NCBI GenBank assembly: GCA_965214495.1
Contig: OZ243958.1
Coordinates: forward strand, 1,488,001 to 1,552,000
Length of the DNA: 64,000 bases
Source of the DNA: JANQOH01 sp965214495
Lineage (GTDB): Bacteria; Pseudomonadota; Alphaproteobacteria; UBA7887
Direction of reading: 5' to 3'
Shown: positions 36,132 to 45,299 of the stretch, one piece after another
How positions within the stretch are numbered: the stretch's first letter is position 1
Layout of the letters: the number at the start of each line of letters is the position of its first letter
Program-made: the position numbers and the translations under genes
The notes under the pieces: model-generated
Database searches by the model: none
What the model was told of the DNA's origin: nothing
The model's input: the letters and a program-made list of their open reading frames with translations, nothing else

Positions 36132-37638
36132 GCTTCTTCCAAGGATTGCCGAGGCGCTTCGTGCGTAGCAATGCCAGCGCGCGGCACAACCGGCGGCGCG
36201 TATTCTGTGGCATGATCACGTCATCGACATAACCGCGACTCGCGGCGATGAACGGGTTCGCGAACTTGTCGCGATAGTCGCGGGTGCGTGCGTCGATGGT
36301 CTCCGCGTCGGCACCGCGGAAAATGATTTCAACCGCTCCCTTCGGTCCCATCACCGCGATTTCGGCGCTTGGCCACGCATAGTTGATGTCGCCGCGCAGA
36401 TGCTTCGAGCTCATCACGTCGTAGGCGCCGCCATAAGCCTTGCGCGTGATCACGGTGATCTTGGGAACGGTGGCTTCGGCGTAGGCGAACAACAGTTTCG
36501 CGCCGTGGCTGATGATGGCGCCGAACTCCTGATCGGTGCCGGGCAAGAACCCGGGCACGTCCACGAAGGTGACGATGGGGATATTGAAACAATCGCAGAA
36601 ACGGACGAACCGCCCCGCCTTGCGCGCCGCGTTGATGTCGAGGCAACCGGCCAGCACCATCGGTTGATTGGCGACGATGCCGACGGTGTTGCCGGCGAGG
36701 CGGGCGAAACCGATGACGATGTTACCGGCCCATGCCGGTTGCAGTTCGAAGAAGTCGCCTTCGTCCACGACCGTTTCGATCAGTTCCTTCACGTCATAAG
36801 GCTGGTTGGGGTTCTCCGGAACCAGTGAATTGAGTGCCGGTTCGGGGCGGTCGACCGGGTCGTCGGTCGGCAGCGTGGGTGGCGACTCGCGGTTGTTCGA
36901 CGGCAGGAAACCGAAGAAGCGGCGCAGTGCGGCGAGTGCTTCGATGTCGTTGTCGAACGCGAGGTCGGCGACGCCCGATTTGGTCGTGTGGGTCAGCGCG
37001 CCACCGAGTTCCTCGGCGCTCACCGTCTCGTGGGTGACTGTTTTCACCACATCGGGGCCGGTAACGAACATGTAGGACGAGTCTTTCACCATGAAGATGA
37101 AGTCGGTCATCGCCGGTGAATAGACCGCGCCGCCGGCGCACGGCCCCATGATCATGCTGAGTTGCGGCACCACCCCGGAGGCGAGGACGTTGCGCTGAAA
37201 GACCTCGGCGTAGCCGCCGAGCGACGCCACACCTTCCTGAATCCGCGCGCCGCCCGAGTCGTTGAGGCCGATGACGGGTAAGCCGCAGCGCACGGCGTGA
37301 TCCATGACCTTGCAGATCTTCTCGGCGTGCGCCTCGCTGAGCGAACCGCCGAACACGGTGAAATCCTGGCTGAACACGAGGGTGGGGCGCCCATTGATCG
37401 CGCCGTGTCCGGTCACCACGCCGTCGCCGGGCACACGCTGGTCGGCCATGCCGAAATCGCCGCAGCGATGTTCGACGAACATGTCGAACTCTTCGAACGA
37501 GCCGGGGTCGAGGAGAAGTTCGAGCCGCTCGCGCGCCGTAAGTTTTCCCTTGGCGTGTTGCGCGGCGATACGCCGTTCGCCGCCGCCGAGCCGAGCTGCT
37601 GCGCGCCGCTGTTCGAGCTCCTGCACGATCGCGTCCAT
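36112..37638 (-). CDS. pccB: acyl-CoA (propionyl-CoA type) carboxylase beta subunit
   Basis: A 508-aa carboxyltransferase with the two crotonase-like halves: GGSLSEAHAEKICKVMDHA, NDSGGARIQEGVASLGGYAE, GPCAGGAVYSPAMTDF in the first and FVDVPGFLPGTDQEFGAIISHG, ITRKAYGGAYDVMSSKHL in the second. The length matches PccB. The ATG at 37638 follows GGAGGGG and gives the normal N-terminus; an earlier in-frame start at 37779 adds a cysteine-rich segment not seen in the family. It heads the pccB-pccA-ICL operon. Confidence 0.94.
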   Translation of the reverse strand: MDAIVQELEQRRAAARLGGGERRIAAQHAKGKLTARERLELLLDPGSFEEFDMFVEHRCGDFGMADQRVPGDGVVTGHGAINGRPTLVFSQDFTVFGGSLSEAHAEKICKVMDHAVRCGLPVIGLNDSGGARIQEGVASLGGYAEVFQRNVLASGVVPQLSMIMGPCAGGAVYSPAMTDFIFMVKDSSYMFVTGPDVVKTVTHETVSAEELGGALTHTTKSGVADLAFDNDIEALAALRRFFGFLPSNNRESPPTLPTDDPVDRPEPALNSLVPENPNQPYDVKELIETVVDEGDFFELQPAWAGNIVIGFARLAGNTVGIVANQPMVLAGCLDINAARKAGRFVRFCDCFNIPIVTFVDVPGFLPGTDQEFGAIISHGAKLLFAYAEATVPKITVITRKAYGGAYDVMSSKHLRGDINYAWPSAEIAVMGPKGAVEIIFRGADAETIDARTRDYRDKFANPFIAASRGYVDDVIMPQNTRRRLCRALALLRTKRLGNPWKKHDNIPL

Positions 37639-37823
37639 AACCCCTCCGCCCCCCGGCGATAGCCCGCACCCGGCATAGCATTCGAGCAGAAACCGCGCCA
37701 GCACTGCCCCCTCCGGCTTCCGACTCCGGCATGGCATCGAACGAGCTTCCGCGACACGAACGAAACCCTTCCCGATCACACGACCGGCAGGAAACGCCAG
37801 CGTGCCTTGCGAGCGTTACCGGC

Positions 37824-38519
37824 TCACGAACCGAGGAGGCGCAGAAATCTCGCCGCGGCTTGGACGGTTGCAGCCAGCGCGGCGCAGCGCGCGGCGGCCT
37901 CGGCATCCTCTCCCCAGCGTTCGGCCTGAAAGCGCTCGTCGAGCTGGCTCGCGGCGATCACCTCTTCGGCGCTCAGACGCCGTTCCTTCAGAGCGAGCGC
38001 CAACAACACCGAGCCGGTGGCCGTCGTCGCCTCCTGTACGGCCGCCAATGTCAGCGCATCGACGGTCTCGACAGCACTGCGAACGGCCGCCAGCGCCGCC
38101 GGATCCTGATGCACCGGTACGATGCCGGTCGTTACCAAGAACGCCGCGCCGTAATGCGCCGCCACCCAGTCGAGGATCGGCTGCCACAACGCTGCCTGCC
38201 GCCAGGCCAGTTTCTGCGGGCTCGCTGCGCGGTAGCACAGGAGATCGGTCCCGGCGTAGCCGGTCACCCGGTCCACGACCGCGCCAGGGTCTTCAGCTAC
38301 GGAGTCGCGTGCAATGGCCACAAGCCGCCAGAGCGGCATCGCGTCGAGGCGCACGGTATCGTCCTGCGCGCGCCACTCGTCGGCGACCGCCTCGGCGAGC
38401 GCTTCCGAGGGGAAGCGGAGTGTGCGGCGCCGCGGCGTGAGCAGGGGGCGGCCGTCGAGGGCGATGCCGAAATCGCTCCCCCCGCGCACGACCGAAACCT
38501 CTTCGTAGAACCGCTTCAC
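37824..38519 (-). CDS. ATP12-family F1-ATPase assembly chaperone
   Basis: A 231-aa protein of the ATP12 family, which protects the F1 alpha subunit during ATP synthase assembly; in bacteria it is found almost only in alphaproteobacteria. It begins VKRFYEEVSV, contains GRPLLTPRRRTLRFPSEALAEAVADEW, LLCYRAASP and the WQPILDWVAAHYGA helix typical for the family. It starts at GTG 38519, 7 nt after the RluA-family gene. No atp genes are nearby. Confidence 0.9.
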   Translation of the reverse strand: MKRFYEEVSVVRGGSDFGIALDGRPLLTPRRRTLRFPSEALAEAVADEWRAQDDTVRLDAMPLWRLVAIARDSVAEDPGAVVDRVTGYAGTDLLCYRAASPQKLAWRQAALWQPILDWVAAHYGAAFLVTTGIVPVHQDPAALAAVRSAVETVDALTLAAVQEATTATGSVLLALALKERRLSAEEVIAASQLDERFQAERWGEDAEAAARCAALAATVQAAARFLRLLGS

Positions 38520-38526
38520 GGTCGGA

Positions 38527-39459
38527 TCAGCGCTGCGGCGGCGTGAACCCGAAACGCGCGAAGGTCTCTCGAAAGTGCGCGGGAAGCGGCGCCTCGATCG
38601 GCGGTCGGCGCGGGACCTCCACGCGGCGCGCGTGGAGATGAAGCTTCGGTTCCGGCGATGGCGGTTCCGCGTCGCCATATTTTCGGTCACCGAGGATCGG
38701 GGCGCCGAGGCTCGCGCAATGGACCCGCAACTGATGGGTGCGCCCGGTGAGCGGCGTGAGTTCGATCCAGGCAGCGCGCGTCCCGGCGCGATCGAGCGTC
38801 CGGTAACGGGTCAGGGCGCGGCGACCGTCGGGGCGCGCGACGACGCGGGCATCGCCGTCGGCGCCGTGCTTGCCGAGAGCCGAGTCGATCTCTCCGGTCG
38901 CCGGCCGGGGCGCGCCGACGACCACGGCCCAGTAGGTCTTGGCGACGCCGCCCTCCCGGAACAGCCCGGTGAGCCAACGCGCCGCGAGCGCGTGGCGCGC
39001 CAGCAACAGCACGCCGCTGGTCTCCTTGTCGAGGCGATGGACGAGGCGTGGCGGCGCAACGGCGCCGAAACGCAGGGCCTCGGCGAGTCCATCCACATGG
39101 CGCCGCTGGCCGGCACCGCCCTGAACCGCAAGGCCCGACGGCTTGTCGAGCGCGATGATGTCGTCATCGCAGAGGAGGACGCGGGCGCGCAGGGCCCGGG
39201 CATCGGATTCGCGAACGATGGGCGGTGTCCGCGCCACGCCGCGCACTTGCGGCGGCACGCGCATCGCCTGCCCTGCGGCGAGCCGGGTGTCGATCTTCGC
39301 GCGCTTGCCGTCCACCCGGACCTGCCCGGTGCGCAGCAAGCGATAGAGCTGGCTGCGCCCCACCGCGGGAAAGTGGCGCGCGAACCACCGGTCCAGGCGC
39401 GCGCCGTCATCGGCGGGCGCGACGGCGATGGTCGGTCGCGCGGTCACGCCAGAATCCAT
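38527..39459 (-). CDS. RluA-family ribosomal large subunit pseudouridine synthase
   Basis: A 310-aa pseudouridine synthase acting on 23S rRNA. An N-terminal S4 RNA-binding domain (GRSQLYRLLRTGQVRVDGKR) is followed by the catalytic motif PRLVHRLDKETSGVLLLAR with the essential Asp, and then LTPLTGRTHQLRVH. Either RluC or RluD specificity is possible; gene order favours RluC. The ATG at 39459 overlaps crcB by 16 nt; a GTG at 39447 overlapping the crcB stop (GTGA) is an alternative that shortens it by four residues. Confidence 0.92.
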   Translation of the reverse strand: MDSGVTARPTIAVAPADDGARLDRWFARHFPAVGRSQLYRLLRTGQVRVDGKRAKIDTRLAAGQAMRVPPQVRGVARTPPIVRESDARALRARVLLCDDDIIALDKPSGLAVQGGAGQRRHVDGLAEALRFGAVAPPRLVHRLDKETSGVLLLARHALAARWLTGLFREGGVAKTYWAVVVGAPRPATGEIDSALGKHGADGDARVVARPDGRRALTRYRTLDRAGTRAAWIELTPLTGRTHQLRVHCASLGAPILGDRKYGDAEPPSPEPKLHLHARRVEVPRRPPIEAPLPAHFRETFARFGFTPPQR

Positions 39460-39824
39460 CGCGCGGCGTGCATGCCACCGATCAGGCCCGCTATCGACAG
39501 CACCACGGACGCTACGATGTAGCCGCTGCCGGGGAGCCAGCCGCCGCGCGCGGACAGAGTCACGACGTCGAGCGCAAAGGTCGAGAAGGTGGTGAACGCG
39601 CCGAGCACACCCACCACGAGCGCCGCGCGCAACTCCGGGGACGGCGACCAGGCGAGCGCCGAGATCTCGATCAACGCGCCCATCGCCAGGGAGCCGAACA
39701 CGTTGACCGCCAGGGTCCCCCACGGAAAGCCCGAGCCGAGCCAGTGGCCGAATCCGCTCATCACGAGGTAGCGCCCGACCGCACCCAGCGCGCCGCCGGC
39801 CGCAACCGCAAGCAAGGTGGTCAT
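39444..39824 (-). CDS. crcB: fluoride exporter CrcB/Fluc
   Basis: A 126-aa membrane protein with four transmembrane helices that forms a dimeric fluoride channel. The conserved segments GGALGAVGRYLV, LAVNVFGSLAMG and GVLGAFTTFSTFALD are present. The ATG at 39824 overlaps the rarA stop (ATGA); an upstream in-frame ATG at 39851 lies inside rarA and is less likely. No fluoride riboswitch is upstream, as expected for an internal operon gene. Confidence 0.95.
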   Translation of the reverse strand: MTTLLAVAAGGALGAVGRYLVMSGFGHWLGSGFPWGTLAVNVFGSLAMGALIEISALAWSPSPELRAALVVGVLGAFTTFSTFALDVVTLSARGGWLPGSGYIVASVVLSIAGLIGGMHAARWILA

Positions 39825-41119
39825 GGGCGGCGGGCGCGCAACTTGCGCCACCAGGCGAGTCGTTTGACGATTTCGCGCTCGAAGCCGCGCTCGCCCGGAA
39901 CGTAGAATTCGCCGCGGGGCATCGAGTCGGGGAAATAGTTCTGGCCGGAGAAGGCGTCTTCGGCTTCGTGGTCGTAGGCGTATCCGCTGCCGTATCCCAG
40001 GTCGCGCATCAGCCCGGTCGGCGCATTCAGGATATGCTTCGGCGGCATCAGCGAGCCGGTTTCGCGCGCCGCCGCGCTGGCGGCCGACAACGCGCGATAC
40101 GCGGCGTTCGACTTCGGGGCGGTCGCGAGATAGATCGTCGCCTGGGCGATCGCCAGTTCCCCTTCCTGCGAACCGACGAAGTGGTAGGCGTCCTTGGCGG
40201 CGATCGCCTGAACGAGCGCTTGCGGGTCGGCGAGCCCGATATCCTCGGAGGCGAACCGGACCAGGCGGCGGACGATGTAGAGCGGGTCTTCGCCGCTCGC
40301 GAGCATCCTCGCCAGCCAGTAGAGCGCCGCATCTGTGTCGGAACCGCGCAAGCTTTTGTGCAGGGCGCTGATAAGGTTGTAGTGGGCTTCCTGCTTCTTG
40401 TCGTAAACGGGGGCGCGGCGCTGTACCGCGGCGACGAGGGCAGCGGTATCGAGTGTCTGGCCGGCCAGGGGCGCCAGCATTTCGACCATGTTGAGCAGAT
40501 AACGGCCGTCGCCGTCGGCCATCGCGATCAGGGCGCGCCGGGCGTCGGAATCCAGCGGCAGCGGCGCACCTTCGGCGCGTTCGGCGCGGTCGAGCAGCGC
40601 GGCGAGCGCGGCAGAGTCGAGGCGATCGAGAACCAGCACCCGGCAGCGCGACAACAATGCCGCGTTGAGCTCGAAAGACGGGTTCTCGGTGGTGGCGCCG
40701 ACCAGGACGACGACACCGTTCTCCACCACCGGCAGAAAGGCGTCCTGCTGGGCGCGGTTGAAGCGATGGATCTCATCGACGAACAGCAGTGTGTCGCGCC
40801 CGGCGGCACGGCGCTGTTCGGCGCGCGCGAAGATCTTGCGCAATTCGGCGACGCCCGAGAACACCGCCGAAACCGGCTCGAAATCGAGCGCGCCCGCGCC
40901 GGCGAGGAGACGCGCGATGGTGGTCTTGCCGCAACCGGGCGGCCCCCACAGAACCATCGAGGCGAGGCGCCCGGAGGCGACCATACGACCGATGGGCTTG
41001 TCTTCAGCCAGCAAATGATCCTGACCGAGCACGTCGCCAAGACGCGCAGGGCGCAAGCGGTCGGCGAGCGGGCGCCGCGCCGGGTCGTCGAGGCCGGCCG
41101 CTTCGAACAACCCGGTCAT
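39821..41119 (-). CDS. rarA: replication-associated recombination protein A (AAA+ ATPase)
   Basis: A 432-aa AAA+ clamp-loader-like ATPase (RarA/MgsA) that acts at stalled replication forks. Walker A is GPPGCGKTTIARLL, Walker B LLFVDEIHRFN, sensor region ATTENPSFE, and the C-terminal oligomerisation domain contains SLRGSDTDAALYWLARML and PKHILNAPTGLM. The start overlaps the protease-gene stop (ATGA). Full length. Confidence 0.95.
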   Translation of the reverse strand: MTGLFEAAGLDDPARRPLADRLRPARLGDVLGQDHLLAEDKPIGRMVASGRLASMVLWGPPGCGKTTIARLLAGAGALDFEPVSAVFSGVAELRKIFARAEQRRAAGRDTLLFVDEIHRFNRAQQDAFLPVVENGVVVLVGATTENPSFELNAALLSRCRVLVLDRLDSAALAALLDRAERAEGAPLPLDSDARRALIAMADGDGRYLLNMVEMLAPLAGQTLDTAALVAAVQRRAPVYDKKQEAHYNLISALHKSLRGSDTDAALYWLARMLASGEDPLYIVRRLVRFASEDIGLADPQALVQAIAAKDAYHFVGSQEGELAIAQATIYLATAPKSNAAYRALSAASAAARETGSLMPPKHILNAPTGLMRDLGYGSGYAYDHEAEDAFSGQNYFPDSMPRGEFYVPGERGFEREIVKRLAWWRKLRARRP

Positions 41120-42552
41120 CCACCGCGCACCGTCACGCGCAGGAGCCTGCCGTCGCGGCGCACGGATATCTCCCATTCGCGGCGCTCACGCGACAACACC
41201 CCGGCGAGCCGCGCGGTGGTGTCGATCCGTTGGTCGGCGACCTCGACGACGATATCGCCCGACCGAAGGCCGAGGCGCAGGGCCGGACCGCGTTCGACCC
41301 GCAAGACCACGACGCCGGTCAGCATCGGCTCAAGTCCGAGATCGGCATTCAGCGCCGGCGACAGATTGGCGACGGTCGCGCCCGACAGGGGATGATCGCC
41401 GTCGAGGCGGCGGGTGTCCCGGGGCGGCTCCTCGGGCGGTTCTATCAGGCGCAGCGGCACCTCCCGTTCGCCGCGCCGCCCGCGAACCGACAGGACCGCG
41501 GTTTCGCCGAGCCGCCGCGTCGAAAGGCGGAAGTGGAAGCTGTCGGCGTCGAATACCTGGTGGCGATCGACCGCGAGGACGACGTCGCCGACCGCGAGGC
41601 GCACCGGGCTTGCCGGGTGCACCTGGTTGACGAGAACGCCGGCGGGCCGGTCCAGGCCAAGCCCCCGCGCGAGTTCGGCCGTCACCGCCTGGATCTCGAG
41701 GCCGACCCAGGGCCGGACCATGCGCCCGGTCGCCACCATGCCTTCGACGACAACCTGGACGAGGTTCGCCGGGACGGCGAAGCCGATGCCGACCGAACCG
41801 CCGGAGCGGGACAGGATGGCCGAATTGATCCCGACCAGGCGGCCGTCAAGTGTGACCAGCGCACCGCCCGAATTGCCCGGATTGATCGCCGCGTCGGTCT
41901 GGATGAAGGCGCCCCCGCTCAACCCTGTGCGCACTTCCGCCGAGACGATGCCGCTGGTGACGGTCTGGCCGACGCCGAACGGATTGCCGATGGCGAGCAC
42001 GATGTCGCCGACCTCGACCGCGTCGGAATCACCGAGTTCGAGCGCCGGCAGAGGTTCGCCGCCCGTATCGATGCGAAGCACGGCGAGATCGCTCGACTCG
42101 TCACTGCCGACGAGGGTGGCGGCGAATTCGCGGCGGTCGGCGAGCGCCACGGTGATCTCGTCGCTGCCCTCGATGACGTGGCGGTTGGTGACGATGATCC
42201 CGCCGGGCGAAACGATGACGCCGGAGCCGAGCGAGTTCTCCGCGCGCTCGCGCGGCAGGCCGGAGAACAGACCGCCGAAGAAGCGCTCGAAGAACGGGTC
42301 GCCGGCGAACGGGCCGCGCCGACGCGAAACGAGGCGACGCGTGTAGATATTGACCACCGCCGGCGCGACCGCCTCGACCACCGGCGCATAAGAGAGTCGA
42401 ATTTCGGCGACAGAGCGCGGAACCGCCCGTTCGACCGCGTGTGCCGCGCCGAAGCAGAGGATCGCCGCCAGCAGCGACAGCCCGCCGCAGGCTCGACGGG
42501 CAACCTGTGGGTCATTCCGCGCGCCTTCTCCGCCGGCGCGAGCGGCGATCAA
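41116..42552 (-). CDS. Do/DegP-family periplasmic serine protease
   Basis: A 478-aa HtrA-type protease. It has a signal peptide (ACGGLSLLAAILCFGAAHA), then a trypsin-like domain with the triad in VTNRHVIEG (His), SSDLAVLRI (Asp) and NPGNSGGALV (Ser), and two C-terminal PDZ domains (around VGLEIQAVTAEL and ALRLGLRSGDIVVEV). The TTG at 42552 overlaps the stop of the zinc-ribbon gene (TTGA) and gives a plausible n-region of the signal; no ATG or GTG fits in frame. It belongs to the conserved rplQ-protease-rarA-crcB order. Confidence 0.92.
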   Translation of the reverse strand: MIAARAGGEGARNDPQVARRACGGLSLLAAILCFGAAHAVERAVPRSVAEIRLSYAPVVEAVAPAVVNIYTRRLVSRRRGPFAGDPFFERFFGGLFSGLPRERAENSLGSGVIVSPGGIIVTNRHVIEGSDEITVALADRREFAATLVGSDESSDLAVLRIDTGGEPLPALELGDSDAVEVGDIVLAIGNPFGVGQTVTSGIVSAEVRTGLSGGAFIQTDAAINPGNSGGALVTLDGRLVGINSAILSRSGGSVGIGFAVPANLVQVVVEGMVATGRMVRPWVGLEIQAVTAELARGLGLDRPAGVLVNQVHPASPVRLAVGDVVLAVDRHQVFDADSFHFRLSTRRLGETAVLSVRGRRGEREVPLRLIEPPEEPPRDTRRLDGDHPLSGATVANLSPALNADLGLEPMLTGVVVLRVERGPALRLGLRSGDIVVEVADQRIDTTARLAGVLSRERREWEISVRRDGRLLRVTVRGG

Positions 42553-42821
42553 CGCGCCGGCGATATGTCTTGCCGGCAATGGAGACAAACGCGCGCTTGC
42601 CGCTTGACGAACTCGGCGCAATGCGGACACGGGATACGCCCCTCGGCGCGCGCGTGTCTCTCTTCCGCCTCGACCGTGCGGCGCAACACCAGGATATGGA
42701 CCAGGGCGACCGGCCAGATCAGGGCGCCGTAAACGAACCATCCGAAGCCGCTACGACCCTTCGAGCGGGCGATGAGGGCGATGACGAGGCCAAGGACGAT
42801 CCAGAGAAAGAGGAGTTCCAT
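42549..42821 (-). CDS. small membrane protein with zinc ribbon
   Basis: A 90-aa protein with two N-terminal hydrophobic helices (residues 2-18 and 27-45) followed by a cytoplasmic C-terminal zinc ribbon, CPHC ... CLHC, around residues 64-83. The family is unnamed; related small proteins pair PLDc_N-like membrane segments with a zinc ribbon. It lies between rplQ and the Do protease and its stop overlaps the protease start, so the two are coupled. No function can be assigned; a role in envelope or ribosome quality control would be a guess. Confidence 0.75.
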   Translation of the reverse strand: MELLFLWIVLGLVIALIARSKGRSGFGWFVYGALIWPVALVHILVLRRTVEAEERHARAEGRIPCPHCAEFVKRQARVCLHCRQDISPAR

Positions 42822-42849
42822 GACACCCTCCGGCCGGGGGTGATGCCGC

Positions 42850-43278
42850 TTACGCCGCGGCGACCGCCTCGTCGCCGTCCGTCTCGACCGGCCCCGAATC
42901 CTTGCCCTTCGCGTCCTCGTCGCGATCGACCAGTTCGATCACCGCCATCGGCGCCGAGTCGCCATAGCGAAATCCCGCCTTCATCACGCGCGTGTAACCG
43001 CCGCGCCGGGCTGTGTAGCGCTCGCTCAACGTGGTGAAGAGTTTATCCACCAGCCCGGCGTCGCTACCCAGCTTGGCCAATGCCTGGCGCCGGGCATGGA
43101 GGGTGCCGCGTTTGCCGAGCGTGATCAGGCGATCGACGAGGGGCCGCAGATCCTTCGCCTTGGGCAGCGTGGTGCGAATCTGCTCATGCTTGATCAGCGC
43201 CATCGCCATGTTGGAGAACATCGCCTTGCGGTGGCTCGACGTACGGTTGAGCTTGCGGCCGCGCCTGCGGTGTCGCAT
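42850..43278 (-). CDS. rplQ: 50S ribosomal protein L17
   Basis: 142 aa, L17: MRHRRRGRKLNRTSSHRKAM at the N-terminus, then LPKAKDLRPLVDRLITLGKRG and RRGGYTRVMKAGFRYGD are classical. It has an acidic C-terminal extension (DEDAKGKDSGPVETDGDEA) common in alphaproteobacteria. Last gene of the ribosomal locus, 25 bp after rpoA. A GC-rich inverted repeat (42824-42842) without a T-run separates it from the zinc-ribbon gene. Confidence 0.97.
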   Translation of the reverse strand: MRHRRRGRKLNRTSSHRKAMFSNMAMALIKHEQIRTTLPKAKDLRPLVDRLITLGKRGTLHARRQALAKLGSDAGLVDKLFTTLSERYTARRGGYTRVMKAGFRYGDSAPMAVIELVDRDEDAKGKDSGPVETDGDEAVAAA

Positions 43279-43303
43279 GGGTCGGTCTCCTCGCGCGCCG
43301 CCG

Positions 43304-44320
43304 TCAGATCGGCTCGTCGAGCCGCTGGGACATGTCCCTGATGTTCTCGGGCGGCCATTCGGGTATGTCCATGCCGAGGTGCAGGTTCATCTGCCCCAGC
43401 ATTTCCTTGATTTCGTTCAGCGACTTGCGACCGAAGTTCGGGGTCCGCAGCATTTCCTGCTCGGTCTTCTGCACGAGGTCGCCGATGTAGATGATATTGT
43501 CGTTTTGCAGGCAGTTGGCCGAGCGCACCGACAGTTCAAGTTCCGTGACCTTCTTCAACAAGTCCGGGTTGAGTGCCGGTTGCATCCCCTCGCCGACATC
43601 GATTCGCTGTTTCGGCTCCTCGAAATTGATGAACGTTTCCAACTGGTCGGTCAGGATGCGCGCCGCGAGCGCCAGAGCGTCTTCCGCGCGTGTCGTGCCA
43701 TCGGTTTCGATCTCCATCGACAATTTGTCGCGGTCGGTGTCCTGGCCGACTCGGGTGTCCTCGACATGCCAGGAGACCTTGCGCACCGGACTGTAAATGG
43801 CATCGACGGGGATCAGGCCGATCGGCGAATCTTCCGGCCGGTTCTGCTCCGCGGGCACGTATCCCCTGCCGCTCTCGACCGTCATCTCGAAGTGGATACT
43901 GGCGCCGTCGTCGAGAGTGCAGAGCGGCGTGTCGGGCGACAGAATTTCAATGTCGTGACCGACTTCGATCTCCTTTGCGGTTACGGTCCCGGGACCGGTT
44001 GCCCGGAGCGACACGCGCTTGGGGCCGTCTCCGTGCATGCGCAGCGCGATCGACTTCACGTTGAGCACGATGTCGGTCACGTCTTCGCGGACTCCCGGGA
44101 TGGACGAGAATTCGTGCAGCACGTTGTCGATGCGCAGGCTGGTGATCGCCGCGCCCCGCAGACTCGACAGCAGGATACGGCGCAGTGCGTTGCCCAGCGT
44201 GACCCCGAAGCCGCGCTCAAGCGGCCCGGCGACGATCTTCGCCCGGCGGTGACCGGCGTCGTGCGGCTCGATTTCCAGTTTTTCCGGCTTGATCAGTTCC
44301 TGCCAGTTCTTTTCCAGCAC
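43304..44320 (-). CDS. rpoA: RNA polymerase alpha subunit
   Basis: 338 aa, full length. The N-terminal assembly domain contains EPLERGFGVTLGNALRRILLSSLRGAAIT, the C-terminal domain has SVRSANCLQNDNIIYIGDLVQKTEQEMLRTPNFGRKSLNEIKE in two blocks typical of alpha-CTD (DNA and activator contact). It is in its usual place between rpsK and rplQ. Confidence 0.98.
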   Translation of the reverse strand: MLEKNWQELIKPEKLEIEPHDAGHRRAKIVAGPLERGFGVTLGNALRRILLSSLRGAAITSLRIDNVLHEFSSIPGVREDVTDIVLNVKSIALRMHGDGPKRVSLRATGPGTVTAKEIEVGHDIEILSPDTPLCTLDDGASIHFEMTVESGRGYVPAEQNRPEDSPIGLIPVDAIYSPVRKVSWHVEDTRVGQDTDRDKLSMEIETDGTTRAEDALALAARILTDQLETFINFEEPKQRIDVGEGMQPALNPDLLKKVTELELSVRSANCLQNDNIIYIGDLVQKTEQEMLRTPNFGRKSLNEIKEMLGQMNLHLGMDIPEWPPENIRDMSQRLDEPI

Positions 44321-44403
44321 TCTTCGAACCTCATGACAAGATGCAACCGCCGGCGCGGTCGCCCCACGAATTCTTGGCCGGCGCGCCGTTCGCGCGCCGG
44401 CGT

Positions 44404-44796
44404 TCAGACCCGCCGACGTTTGGGCGGGCGGCAGCCGTTATGCGGGATCGGCGTCACATCCCGGATGGCCGTGATGGTGAACCCGATGGCCTGCAACGCG
44501 CGGAGGGCCGACTCCCGACCCGACCCCGGGCCCTTGACCTCGACCTCGAGGGTCTTCATGCCGTGCTCGGCGGCTTTGCGGCCGGCTTCCTCCGCCGCCA
44601 TCTGCGCGGCGTAGGGGGTCGATTTGCGGGAGCCGCGAAAGCCCTGCGCACCCGCCGACGACCAGGCGATAGCATTGCCCTGGACATCGGTAATGGTGAT
44701 CAGGGTGTTGTTGAACGTCGCGCTGACGTGAGCGACGCCCGAAATGATGTTTTTCCGTTCGCGGCGCCTGACGCGTCCGCCCGAATCCTTCGCCAT
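44404..44796 (-). CDS. rpsK: 30S ribosomal protein S11
   Basis: 130 aa, S11: NIISGVAHVSATFNNTLITI, AWSSAGAQGFRGSRKSTPYAA and IPHNGCRPPKRRRV are diagnostic. The ATG at 44796 gives the normal N-terminus; the frame is open further upstream across the rpsM-rpsK gap, but that part has no family similarity. Confidence 0.97.
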   Translation of the reverse strand: MAKDSGGRVRRRERKNIISGVAHVSATFNNTLITITDVQGNAIAWSSAGAQGFRGSRKSTPYAAQMAAEEAGRKAAEHGMKTLEVEVKGPGSGRESALRALQAIGFTITAIRDVTPIPHNGCRPPKRRRV

Positions 44797-44863
44797 GCCT
44801 GATCCTTGCGCAACGAGCGGCGCGGGCAAGCGCCCGGCGCCGCGACGGGGCCCGTGCCGGGCC

Positions 44864-45241
44864 TCAAGCTTTCTTCTTGCCGGCGATCGGCCGGGCCTTG
44901 CCCTTGCGGGTACGCGCGTTGGTATGGGTCCGCTGGCCGCGCACCGGCAAACCGCGGCGATGCCGCAAGCCACGATAGCACCCGAGGTCCATCAGCCGCT
45001 TGACACTCATTGCCACGTCGCGCCGGAGGTCGCCCTCCACACGATAGTCACCGTCGATGATCTCGCGCACCCGCGCGAGCTCGCCCTCGGTCATATCGTT
45101 GACCCGGCGTTCTTCCGGAAGCCGCGCCTTGTCGCAAATCTCGCGCGCCGTGGTCCGGCCAATACCGTAGATATAGGTCAGGGCGATATGCACCCGCTTG
45201 CCGCTCGGTATGTTGATGCCGGCGATTCGCGCCACTTTCAC
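44864..45241 (-). CDS. rpsM: 30S ribosomal protein S13
   Basis: 125 aa, S13: VARIAGINIPSGKRVHIALTY and YRGLRHRRGLPVRGQRTHTNAR are diagnostic, with the basic tail that contacts the P-site. First gene of the alpha operon part; a near-consensus promoter lies 59-86 bp upstream. Confidence 0.97.
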   Translation of the reverse strand: MKVARIAGINIPSGKRVHIALTYIYGIGRTTAREICDKARLPEERRVNDMTEGELARVREIIDGDYRVEGDLRRDVAMSVKRLMDLGCYRGLRHRRGLPVRGQRTHTNARTRKGKARPIAGKKKA

Positions 45242-45299
45242 CCTCCCACAAGAAAAGGCGCCGCTTCGGGAACGTAACGGCGCGACTTTCGAACCCGCA

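Noticed and set aside
42824..42842. Rho-independent terminator after rplQ
   Set aside because: A GC-rich inverted repeat is present but no T-run follows, and it is only a few bases from the next gene's start.
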